A stretch of DNA of 7,246 nucleotides, taken from positions 1 to 7,246 of the forward strand of contig PMBP01000193.1 in assembly GCA_003152975.1 (NCBI GenBank), given 5' to 3'. This stretch comes from Phycisphaerales bacterium. GTDB lineage: Bacteria > Planctomycetota > Phycisphaerae > Sedimentisphaerales > Anaerohalosphaeraceae. A program made the translations under genes and the position numbers. This document shows, piece after piece, positions 1 to 5,516 of this stretch (position 1 is the first letter of the stretch; each line of letters starts with the position of its first letter). Under the pieces are notes generated by a model. That model saw nothing but the letters and a program-made list of their open reading frames with translations. It was not told where the DNA came from and searched no databases.

Positions 1-22
1 CTTTCGCACTTTTTGATGGCAG
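1..22 (+). repeat. Left terminal inverted repeat of the insertion sequence
   Basis: Read inward, this begins CTTTCG and then carries TTTT and ATGG blocks. Its reverse complement matches 1405-1426 at 15 of 22 positions, or 15 of the first 19 from the outer end. The outermost bases may be missing because the window starts here. Confidence 0.55.
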
Positions 23-43
23 TAGATGATGAATACGGTCGTT

Positions 44-49
44 TATAAT
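44..49 (+). promoter_or_regulatory. Candidate -10 box of the transposase promoter
   Basis: A perfect TATAAT lies 59 bp upstream of the transposase start. No good -35 box sits at the usual 16-18 bp distance: TTGATG at 13-18 is 25 bp away. The promoter is therefore weak, relies on an activator, or is a chance match. Transcription would start near base 56, at the 5' arm of the stem-loop described at 55-111. Confidence 0.3.
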
Positions 50-54
50 CAAAA

Positions 55-111
55 CCATACCAACCTTCCGATGCAAGATTGTTCAGATCTGAATTCGGGA
101 GATTGGTATGG
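55..111 (+). promoter_or_regulatory. Inverted repeat covering the transposase start codon
   Basis: CCATACCAA (55-63) and TTGGTATGG (103-111) are perfect 9-bp inverted repeats separated by 39 bases. The 3' arm contains the ATG at 108-110. In mRNA that reads through from outside, the fold would pair the start codon and lie next to the GGGAG ribosome binding site (97-101). IS10 and IS50 use comparable structures to stop adjacent promoters from driving transposase translation. That role is inferred here. Confidence 0.45.
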
Positions 112-1403
112 CTACGATACTGCCTATATCGACTTGGACCGAATTGGTCCAGCAATTTTTTCCGATTTTCACGCAGCCGACAACGCTGGTCTTCTTGCGA
201 CTGACGATCGGCTGGATTTTGTGTACCGGCCCACGCACGATCACCGGCATCCTTCCGTTTGGCGATCCCTCTGGCCTGCGGTCTCACGACATCTACCATC
301 GTTTCTTTCCCGATGCCCATTGGGACCTGTCGGCGATATGGAATCGGCTGGCCGGGTTTCTGATCCGGAAGTTCGCTCCTTCCGGAACGATCCTGCTGGA
401 TCTGGACGATACCGTCTTTCACCGTACCGGCCGGAAGGTCGAAGGGGCTGGCTGGTGGCGGGATGCAGTCCGTTCGACCCGCAACCGAGTGGTCTATGCC
501 TGGGGTCTGAACCTGGTGATCCTGACCCTGCGGGTTATCCCGCCTTGGGGCGGGATGCCCCTGGGATTGCCGATTCGCATGAAGGTTCATCGCAAGGGTG
601 GCGACTCCCTGACCGATCTGGCCTTGCAGATGCTTGGGGAGGTGTCCGAGGCCTTTCCGGAGCGGGATTTTCGCGTACATGCCGACGGATTCTATGCCTC
701 GCTGGCCGGCCTGCTTCCATCCCGGGTTCATCTGATCTCCCGCCTTCGACGGGATGCTGTTTTGTTCGACTTGCCTCCCCAGCGACGCCCTCACCAACGG
801 GGCCGGTCTCGCAAACGGGGACGACGGTTGCCCTGTCCCCAACAGATGGCCCGACAGGTCCGGACTTGGCAACGGGTTCGGACCTCCGAACGAGGGCATA
901 CCCGAACCCGACTGGTTTATGTCCGACCGGTCCTGTGGTACAAGGTCAGCCAGACCCCGATGCTGCTGGTCATCAGTCGCGATCCCCAAGGCAAAGAGCG
1001 GGACGACTTTTTCCTCTCGACCGATTTGACATTGGCGGGTCGAATCGTCATTGGGGGATTTGCCGGCCGATGGTGTATCGAGGAGACCCACCGCAATGTC
1101 AAACAGTATCTGGGTGGGCAGCAACCCCAGACCTGGAAAGGTCGGGGACCCGAACGCGCGGCGGCGGTGTCGCTGATGCTGTATTCGCTGGTCTGGAGTT
1201 GGTGTCTTCAACAGAACAAGGGGCAACAGACCTGGACGGCACGGCCATGGTATGCCACCAAAGAGACCCCCAGCTTTCGAGATGCCCTGACGGCCCTGCG
1301 GCGGACGCTCTGGCGTCCGAGAATAATAGCGATGTTCGAATCCCGGTCCGGACAACATCAAAATATGACGCTCCTTATGAAACTCCTGTCAGAAGCGGCG
1401 TAA
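108..1403 (+). CDS. DDE transposase, IS4/IS701-like, 431 aa
   Basis: This transposase would cut and rejoin the ends of the surrounding insertion sequence. The DDE pattern can be followed: an acidic cluster ILLDLDDT at residues 95-102 (D100 or D101 is the likely first catalytic Asp), RVHADGFYA with D193 as the second, and GRWCIEETHRNVKQYLG with E325 as the third. Around E325 the spacing F318-x2-R321-x3-E325-x6-K332 reproduces the Y-R-E-K signature of IS4-type enzymes, with Phe replacing Tyr. Residues 226-268 are very basic and could contact DNA. The start at 108 is supported by GGGAG six bases upstream. The length is normal for the family and there is no frameshift or internal stop. It is the only gene in its element and is transcribed towards the PIG-L gene. 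The exact IS family remains open. Confidence 0.85.
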   Translation: MATILPISTWTELVQQFFPIFTQPTTLVFLRLTIGWILCTGPRTITGILPFGDPSGLRSHDIYHRFFPDAHWDLSAIWNRLAGFLIRKFAPSGTILLDLDDTVFHRTGRKVEGAGWWRDAVRSTRNRVVYAWGLNLVILTLRVIPPWGGMPLGLPIRMKVHRKGGDSLTDLALQMLGEVSEAFPERDFRVHADGFYASLAGLLPSRVHLISRLRRDAVLFDLPPQRRPHQRGRSRKRGRRLPCPQQMARQVRTWQRVRTSERGHTRTRLVYVRPVLWYKVSQTPMLLVISRDPQGKERDDFFLSTDLTLAGRIVIGGFAGRWCIEETHRNVKQYLGGQQPQTWKGRGPERAAAVSLMLYSLVWSWCLQQNKGQQTWTARPWYATKETPSFRDALTALRRTLWRPRIIAMFESRSGQHQNMTLLMKLLSEAA

Positions 1404-1404
1404 C

Positions 1405-1426
1405 GCTCCATGAAAATCTACGAAAG
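1405..1426 (-). repeat. Right terminal inverted repeat of the insertion sequence
   Basis: The repeat begins one base after the transposase stop codon. Read inward on the - strand it starts CTTTCG, then a mismatch-rich stretch, then TTTT and ATGG, in the same order and spacing as bases 1-22. The element may extend a few bases beyond 1426. Confidence 0.55.
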
Positions 1427-1454
1427 TCCACATAAAGAAACCCAATTTCATTAA

Positions 1455-1493
1455 CCAGGATATCGACAAGGATCTACTTTTGCATGATCCTGG
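1455..1493. repeat. Short inverted repeat between the IS and the PIG-L gene
   Basis: CCAGGAT (1455-1461) and ATCCTGG (1487-1493) are 7-bp inverted repeats separated by 25 bases, just past the 3' end of the PIG-L gene on the - strand. No T-run follows in either direction, so it does not look like a standard intrinsic terminator. It may be chance, or a processing or end structure for the PIG-L transcript. Confidence 0.2.
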
Positions 1494-1502
1494 GTAAAGC
1501 CA

Positions 1503-2342
1503 TCACATTTTCGGTTCGAAGAGGTCGTAGTATCGTTTGGGGTTGTAGAATTTGTATTCGATGGCGCGGAAGAATTCGAGGGGGCCGCCGCTGCGGATGT
1601 TGTTGACGAGGGCGACGATCTGTTTTTGGGAGCGGAAGGCGGCGATGGCGGCCAGCTTGGCCTCGAGCATGTCCGGCGGCGTCTGGATGCGGAGGGTGGG
1701 GGCGGAGGCGAAGTCGCAATAGACGGCCATCTCGCACAGCCAGGAGATTTTCGGCAGCGGTTGGCCGAGTTCGGGCCAGATGCGGCCGCTGGCGTGGAAC
1801 AGGCTGATGAGGAACTCGTCATAGACCAGCCGATGGGCGGGGTGGAAGTCGTTGTTGGTCGGCAGGAAGCACTGGGTCGGGCGGATGCGGCGGAGGTGCC
1901 AGGTGAAGGCATTCTGCAGGCCGGTATAGCCCTTGATGTTGAGCTTGCTGTAGGAGGGGGCGGGGAAGCGGCCGAGGAAGTCGTTGATGACGCCGCTGGG
2001 GAAGCCCAGGAAGGTGATGTTGTCACGGGGCACGCCGAGCTTCTGGTAGCATTCGAGGGTCTCGGCCTGGCGGATCTCGGCGATGTTGTCGCGCTCGTTG
2101 GGGTCGCAGTAGCCCATGCTGCCGTCGGTGACGATGAGGATGTGGACGGGGATCTTGTCGCGGCAGGCGAGCTGAATAAACAGGCCCGCCCCGAGGGCGA
2201 CATCGTCGTCGTGGGGGCTGACCATCAGGAAGCATTCTTTGTCGTTTTGCCAGGAGCGCGAGACGCTGGCCAGCGTCGGGCCGACGCGGCGCTCGCCGGT
2301 AACCAGGCGTGTGAATTCGGGTTGTTCAATATTGGCGGGCAT
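1503..2342 (-). CDS. PIG-L (LmbE-like) family deacetylase, 279 aa
   Basis: PIG-L enzymes are zinc hydrolases that remove N-acetyl groups from GlcNAc-containing substrates such as GlcNAc-PI, mycothiol or bacillithiol precursors, and some antibiotics. The zinc motif is visible as SPHDDDVALG at residues 42-51 (H44, with D46 and D47 in the positions of the catalytic Asp and the zinc-binding Asp). A second block, HPAHR at 167-171, supplies the later histidine ligand, and a conserved-looking R91-x2-E94 follows the TDGS segment (72-75). The usual HPDDE reads HDDDV here. No signal peptide is seen, so it is probably cytoplasmic. ATG 2342 is chosen because AGAGG lies 6 bases upstream on the - strand. 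An in-frame start 24 codons earlier would translate the repeat-containing spacer and is unlikely. It lies 209 bp downstream of the ROK kinase gene in the same orientation. The substrate cannot be predicted. Confidence 0.85.
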   Translation of the reverse strand: MPANIEQPEFTRLVTGERRVGPTLASVSRSWQNDKECFLMVSPHDDDVALGAGLFIQLACRDKIPVHILIVTDGSMGYCDPNERDNIAEIRQAETLECYQKLGVPRDNITFLGFPSGVINDFLGRFPAPSYSKLNIKGYTGLQNAFTWHLRRIRPTQCFLPTNNDFHPAHRLVYDEFLISLFHASGRIWPELGQPLPKISWLCEMAVYCDFASAPTLRIQTPPDMLEAKLAAIAAFRSQKQIVALVNNIRSGGPLEFFRAIEYKFYNPKRYYDLFEPKM

Positions 2343-2394
2343 ATAGACCTCTGAGATATTGGATCGCGGCTTTGGACACAAGAAATAGTTTAAC

Positions 2395-2411
2395 CACGGA
2401 TTACACGGATT
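2395..2411. repeat. Tandem 9-bp repeat, two copies of CACGGATT
   Basis: CACGGATT occurs at 2395-2402 and 2404-2411, each followed by one spacer base, in the spacer upstream of the PIG-L gene. From memory, this type of string recurs as dispersed spacer sequence in several bacterial genomes. That was not tested. Confidence 0.45.
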
Positions 2412-2420
2412 CAAGACAAA

Positions 2421-2441
2421 CTCTAAATACTAAATTCTAAA
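2421..2441. repeat. Three tandem heptamers ending CTAAA
   Basis: Bases 2421-2427, 2428-2434 and 2435-2441 read CTCTAAA, TACTAAA and TTCTAAA, a 7-bp tandem repeat with a constant CTAAA core (TTTAG on the - strand). It sits in the AT-rich part of the spacer between the ROK kinase and PIG-L genes. On the - strand the third heptamer overlaps a TAGAAT, a possible but weak -10 box for the PIG-L gene. Confidence 0.45.
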
Positions 2442-2474
2442 CAAATTCAAAAACACAATAAAACAAATTCAAAA
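2439..2474. repeat. Direct repeat of a 14-bp AT-rich unit, 22-bp period
   Basis: AAACAAATTCAAAA occurs perfectly at 2439-2452 and again at 2461-2474. The start-to-start distance of 22 bp is about two helical turns, so both copies face the same side of the DNA. A protein-binding role is possible, but simple duplication in AT-rich sequence explains it equally well. Confidence 0.45.
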
Positions 2475-2481
2475 CAACTGG

Positions 2482-2501
2482 ATTCCCGCTTTCGCGGGAA
2501 T
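2482..2501 (-). repeat. REP-like hairpin (IPAKAGIQ type) after the ROK kinase gene
   Basis: ATTCCCGC (2482-2489) and GCGGGAAT (2494-2501) form a perfect 8-bp stem. On the - strand the 4-base loop is GAAA closed by C-G, a stable GNRA tetraloop. With its flanks it translates in one frame as VIPAKAGIQ, the hallmark of a repeat dispersed in many bacterial genomes; the core also fits the Neisseria dRS3 pattern ATTCCC-N8-GGGAAT. It lies 50 bp after the ROK kinase stop and is followed on the - strand by a T-rich stretch. It could protect the 3' end of the kinase mRNA or weaken read-through into the PIG-L gene. Confidence 0.75.
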
Positions 2502-2551
2502 GACAAAGGGGCCGCGATTAAGCTCGGCTCCAAAGATCCGTTCATACCGAA

Positions 2552-3664
2552 TTATATCAGGTTGTTGAGCAGCGAATAGCGGGCCAGAGAGGCGGCACCG
2601 ATGATGCCGGTATCTTCGCCGAGGGTGGCAAAACAGATTTCGGGATTTTCGGGTTTGAGTTTCCAGACCCACTGCTGGAAATGGTGGCGGATCCGCTGCA
2701 GGAGGACCTCCCCGGCGGCGATCATACCGCCGGTGAAGACGATCTGGGCGGGTTCTGTGGTGTGGAGCATGTTGACGCACATGATGGCCAGGGCCTCGGC
2801 GGTGCCTTCGGTGATCTGGAGGGCCAGAGCGTCGCCGGCGGCGGCCTGCTGATAGACATCCTTGCTGGTGAGGGTGCCCTTCTTGTCGAGGATGTGCTTA
2901 AGCGATGAGTCGGTCCCGCCGGCGCGAACGGCCTCGACGGCGCGGGCGGCGGTGGCCGATGCGGAGGCGTAGGCCTCGATGCAGCCGCGCTGGCCGCAAT
3001 TGCACAGACGGCCGCCGGGGTAGATGATGACATGGCCGAGTTCGGCAGCATTGCCGCTGACGCCTTGGACGAGGCGGCCGTTGCAGACCACCCCGCCGCC
3101 GACGCCGGTGCCGAGGGTCATGAAGATCATGTCGTTGACATTCTTGCCGGCGCCCATCGTGAATTCGCCCCAGCAGGCGACATTGGCGTCGTTTTCGAGG
3201 ATGGCCGGTTTGTTCCCCAACGCCTTGGAGACCATATCGCGCAAGGGGGTATCGACGAACTTGGGCATGTTGGCGCTCTTGATGATGACGCCCTTCTTGT
3301 AGTCGGCGGGGCCGGGGGTTCCGATGCCGATGGCGGCCAGATCCTTGATATCCAGGCCAGCCGACGACAGGAGGTTTTTGCCGGCCAGGCCCATCTGGTC
3401 CACGACATACTGCGGGCCCATATCGATATTCGTCGGGACGGAGGTCTTGCCCAGGAGGTTCATGTCTGAATCGAAGCAACCGATCTTGACATTGGTCCCG
3501 CCCAGATCGATGCCGAGAAAGTAGCCGGCTTTCTTCTTCGGGGCCGGTTTGGCCTTCGGTTTGGCGGCCGATTTTTTCACGGGCTTTTTCGCCTTGACGA
3601 CTTTTGACGGTCGGGTCGGTTTGCTCTTGATCGTCTTTTTGGTTTTCGCCTTCGCCATAATCAT
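2552..3664 (-). CDS. ROK-family sugar kinase (glucokinase-like) with lysine-rich N-terminal tail, 370 aa
   Basis: ROK kinases transfer phosphate from ATP (or polyphosphate in some members) to the 6-hydroxyl of glucose or related hexoses such as GlcNAc or ManNAc. The core begins near residue 47: nucleotide motif DLGGTN 53-58, catalytic Asp in ENDAN (D159), phosphate motif TLGTGVGGG 183-191, sugar-binding AELGH 207-211 and zinc motif CNCGQRGC 221-228, which with H211 makes the structural site. The GCIEAYASASA run resembles ROK glucokinases, but the substrate is not proven. Residues 1-46 are an extra tail with 18 lysines and many Ala and Pro, like the C-terminal tail of histone H1; the ROK core alone is about 320 aa. 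Two starts fit (ATG 3664 or ATG 3658): AGGA sits 7 bases before the first and AAGGA 7 bases before the second. It lies 51 bp after galE in the same orientation, so co-transcription is likely. Confidence 0.88.
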   Translation of the reverse strand: MIMAKAKTKKTIKSKPTRPSKVVKAKKPVKKSAAKPKAKPAPKKKAGYFLGIDLGGTNVKIGCFDSDMNLLGKTSVPTNIDMGPQYVVDQMGLAGKNLLSSAGLDIKDLAAIGIGTPGPADYKKGVIIKSANMPKFVDTPLRDMVSKALGNKPAILENDANVACWGEFTMGAGKNVNDMIFMTLGTGVGGGVVCNGRLVQGVSGNAAELGHVIIYPGGRLCNCGQRGCIEAYASASATAARAVEAVRAGGTDSSLKHILDKKGTLTSKDVYQQAAAGDALALQITEGTAEALAIMCVNMLHTTEPAQIVFTGGMIAAGEVLLQRIRHHFQQWVWKLKPENPEICFATLGEDTGIIGAASLARYSLLNNLI

Positions 3665-3715
3665 ATCCTTTTCCTGATTGACCGTTCCCCTGTGCGATCC
3701 ACGGGATATTCGATG

Positions 3716-4699
3716 TTAATCGGAGTAACCGTTCGGGTATTTATTGTGCCAGATCCAGGCGCTTTCGACAATCTTTTCCAGTTCGGGAAAGTCGGTGCTC
3801 CAGCCCAGTTCGCCGCGGGCGCGGGAGGCATCGGCCGTCAGGACCGGCGGATCGCCGGGCCGGGGATCAACCTCGACAACGCGGAAGTTCCGGCGGCTGA
3901 CGCGGCGGACGGTCTCGATGACCTCGCGGACGGAATAGCCCTTGCCGTTGCCGAGGTTATAGGCCAGCTCGGAGGCCGAGTCGAGTTTGCGGAGGGCCAG
4001 CAGATGGGCCTTGCACAAGTCCTCGATGTGGATGTAGTCGCGAACGCAGGTGCCATCGGGCGTCGGATACTGATTGCCGTAGATTTTGATCTCGGGGCGT
4101 TTGCCCATCGCGGCCTGGATGACCAGCGGGATCAGATGCGATTCGGGCCGGTGATCCTCGCCGAGGGAGGCGTTGTCGCCGGCGCCGCAGGCGTTGAAGT
4201 AGCGGAGGGCGGCATAGCGGAGTCGCCCGGTCTGGGACAGAAAGGAACACATCCGCTCGACGGCCCACTTGCTGTGGCCGTAGGGATTAATAGGATCCTT
4301 GGGCAGATCTTCGTAAATCGGGACTTCGGCGGGAGCGCCGTACACGGCGGCCGTGCTGCTGAAAACGAATTTCGACACGCCGGCCTCTTCCATCGCCGAC
4401 AGTACCGTGTGGGTGTTGCAGAAATTGTTGTGGTAATACTTGAGGGGATCGGCAACCGACTCACCGACCTCGATGAAGGCGGCAAAGTGCATGACGGCTT
4501 CGATGCGGTACCGCTTGAGGGTGTCCAGCAGCGCCCGGCCGTCGGACAGGTCGCCATAGACGAAGCGGGCGTTGCGGATAGCGACGCGGTGGCCCTTGGA
4601 CAGGTTGTCGAAGACGACCGGCTCATAGCCGTGCTTGAGCAGCATGGCCGTCATGTTACTGCCGATGTACCCCGCCCCTCCGCAAACCAGCACTCGCAT
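3716..4699 (-). CDS. galE: UDP-glucose 4-epimerase, 327 aa
   Basis: GalE interconverts UDP-glucose and UDP-galactose, and in some bacteria UDP-GlcNAc and UDP-GalNAc, using tightly bound NAD in the cytoplasm. It feeds galactose use and glycan synthesis. The extended SDR signatures are present: NAD-binding GGAGYIGS at residues 7-14, SSTAAVYG 114-121 with S115 as the active-site Ser, and catalytic Y140-x3-K144 in NPYGHSKW. The S115 to Y140 distance equals the S124 to Y149 distance of E. coli GalE. Residues 283-292 (GDPPVLTADAS region) align with the substrate gate, where E. coli Tyr299 becomes Leu287. ATG 4699 is chosen over an in-frame TTG six codons earlier because AAGGGA lies 9 bases upstream. 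That site is inside the last codons of the lipoprotein gene, whose stop is 4 bp away, indicating translational coupling. Confidence 0.93.
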   Translation of the reverse strand: MRVLVCGGAGYIGSNMTAMLLKHGYEPVVFDNLSKGHRVAIRNARFVYGDLSDGRALLDTLKRYRIEAVMHFAAFIEVGESVADPLKYYHNNFCNTHTVLSAMEEAGVSKFVFSSTAAVYGAPAEVPIYEDLPKDPINPYGHSKWAVERMCSFLSQTGRLRYAALRYFNACGAGDNASLGEDHRPESHLIPLVIQAAMGKRPEIKIYGNQYPTPDGTCVRDYIHIEDLCKAHLLALRKLDSASELAYNLGNGKGYSVREVIETVRRVSRRNFRVVEVDPRPGDPPVLTADASRARGELGWSTDFPELEKIVESAWIWHNKYPNGYSD

Positions 4700-4703
4700 G
4701 GGG

Positions 4704-5279
4704 CTACATCCCTTCAAGGGCGGCGATTTTTTTCTGAAGTCGCCGGAGAATTTCGGTTTCCAGGGCAGGATCGGCCCCCAGATCCATCCAGGTCATCGTC
4801 TCATCCTGCTCGGGCTGGGTCTGGAGTCGCTGCTGATTGCTGTTCCCCCGTGTATAGAGGCCGGCGGCCTGAGACACGCTGGCGATCTGCCGCTGGGGCA
4901 TGGAGAGCCGCTGGGTCTGGGCGTCGCACTTGGCCATCAGTTGCGGGCCGTCGGAATAGACATTGACAAAGACTGTGCGGCGGATCGAATGGATGTTGGC
5001 CTCGGCGAAGTTGTAGCCGCCGGCATTGTCAGACCGCCAGAACTCGAAGAACTGGCCTCCGGAAAGCGGCCGGGTTTTGACAAAACCCTTTTCGACATCG
5101 AACTTGTCGATGGAAAAACCGATGTCCCGCAGGACTTCCTGCGACGCTTCCATGGCCTGCTGCATCCGGGCATTGCGCAGGGAAACCGGCTGGCTGGGGC
5201 CCAACCGCGACGGATCGGAGCAGCCGCAGGTCAACAAGCCCGGCAACAGGATAACGACAATGGGGTATCGAATATTCAT
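4704..5279 (-). CDS. Probable lipoprotein of unknown function, 191 aa, coupled to galE
   Basis: I do not recognise this family. Residues 1-20 look like a lipoprotein signal: short basic start (R4), hydrophobic run IVVILLPGLL (7-16), then C18 and C20 followed by Ser-Asp. The lipobox is imperfect (LLTC or TCGC), so the lipidated Cys could be either. The mature part is soluble: a helix-like stretch at 36-54, then a segment with GFSIDKFDVEKGFVKTRP (54-71) and FFEFWR (77-82) that looks like alternating helix and strands, a strand-rich region 99-110, a Gln-rich linker 120-156 and a C-terminal charged helix about 169-188. This resembles small periplasmic-facing lipoproteins, but no fold is proven. 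ATG 5279 has only a weak AAGG upstream, yet a good promoter sits 30 bp away. It is first in the unit and ends 4 bp before galE. Confidence 0.75.
   Translation of the reverse strand: MNIRYPIVVILLPGLLTCGCSDPSRLGPSQPVSLRNARMQQAMEASQEVLRDIGFSIDKFDVEKGFVKTRPLSGGQFFEFWRSDNAGGYNFAEANIHSIRRTVFVNVYSDGPQLMAKCDAQTQRLSMPQRQIASVSQAAGLYTRGNSNQQRLQTQPEQDETMTWMDLGADPALETEILRRLQKKIAALEGM
4709..4714 (-). promoter_or_regulatory. Ribosome binding site of galE inside the preceding gene
   Basis: AAGGGA on the - strand lies 9 bases before the galE ATG at 4699 and within the codons just before the lipoprotein stop. It supports ATG 4699 as the galE start and suggests that translation of the two genes is linked. Confidence 0.6.
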
Positions 5280-5308
5280 GGTCTTGGCGCCTTTTTTTCA
5301 GAGACAAG

Positions 5309-5336
5309 ATTGTACCGCAAGCCCAGCCGTACTCAA
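5309..5336 (-). promoter_or_regulatory. Sigma70-like promoter for the lipoprotein-galE unit
   Basis: On the - strand, TTGAGT (5336-5331) and TACAAT (5314-5309) are separated by 16 bp; they match the consensus boxes at 4 of 6 and 5 of 6 positions. Transcription would start near 5302, giving a leader of about 23 bases before ATG 5279. This is the best promoter seen on the - strand and probably serves the lipoprotein, galE and ROK kinase genes. Confidence 0.6.
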
Positions 5337-5416
5337 GGGTTTTTTTCGACAAGACTCGAAACCCCAGAAGTGCCTTCAAGGCGGATGGATTCGGTTTCCG
5401 ATAACTGTAAGGTAAG

Positions 5417-5433
5417 CGGGGGATCGTCCCCCG
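5417..5433. repeat. Perfect palindrome with 7-bp stem in the divergent region
   Basis: CGGGGGA (5417-5423), loop TCG, TCCCCCG (5427-5433). It lies between the lipoprotein promoter and the xerD start. No T-run follows on either strand, so it is not an intrinsic terminator. It could be an operator or an mRNA hairpin in the xerD leader. Confidence 0.4.
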
Positions 5434-5503
5434 GATAAATCCTGACCAGATGCCCCGGCAGCCGGATGTCCGAATACCAACTAAGCCAGATTCGAAAGCG
5501 GTT

Positions 5504-5508
5504 GAGGG
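5504..5508 (+). promoter_or_regulatory. Ribosome binding site that fixes the xerD start
   Basis: GAGGG lies 8 bases before ATG 5517. The alternative in-frame ATG at 5466 has no purine-rich site before it. Confidence 0.6.
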
Positions 5509-5516
5509 AAACCCCG

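Larger units (their letters stand above)
1..1426 (+). mobile_element. Insertion sequence with one DDE transposase gene (IS4/IS701-like), left end possibly cut by the window
   Basis: A single transposase gene nearly fills this stretch and is flanked by imperfect inverted repeats at 1-22 and 1405-1426. The visible size of about 1.43 kb suits IS701/IS4-type elements. The right outer boundary could lie a few bases further out, because the match can only be followed as far as the left repeat continues and the left repeat begins at base 1. No target-site duplication can be tested, since the left flank is not in the window. The open transposase frame suggests the element is intact and could be active. 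The family name is inferred from the transposase motifs, not from a database match. Confidence 0.7.

Noticed and set aside
26..1435. A 469-codon open frame on the + strand overlapping the whole transposase gene in another frame
   Set aside because: It is rich in Gly, Pro, Ser and Arg with no recognisable domain, while the overlapping frame has a full DDE and Y-R-E-K signature. GC-rich coding sequence often leaves a second frame open.
1626..2354. A 242-codon + strand open frame antisense to the PIG-L gene
   Set aside because: It is rich in Gly, Ala, Val, Asp and Glu, as expected for the antisense of a GC-rich gene, and has no motif. The PIG-L frame has the catalytic residues and a good ribosome binding site.
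2430..2480. AT-rich spacer considered as a promoter for the PIG-L gene (TAGAAT with TTTATT 17 bp upstream on the - strand)
   Set aside because: The -35 match is poor, and such matches are expected by chance in AT-rich repeats. It is mentioned only as a weak possibility.
3692..4966. A 424-codon + strand open frame antisense to galE
   Set aside because: GalE motifs are complete on the other strand, and this frame shows only antisense-type composition.
5344..5361. A TTTCGA/TCGAAA inverted repeat beside a T-run, considered as a terminator
   Set aside because: The T-run is part of or before the stem rather than after it on either strand, and no gene ends here.
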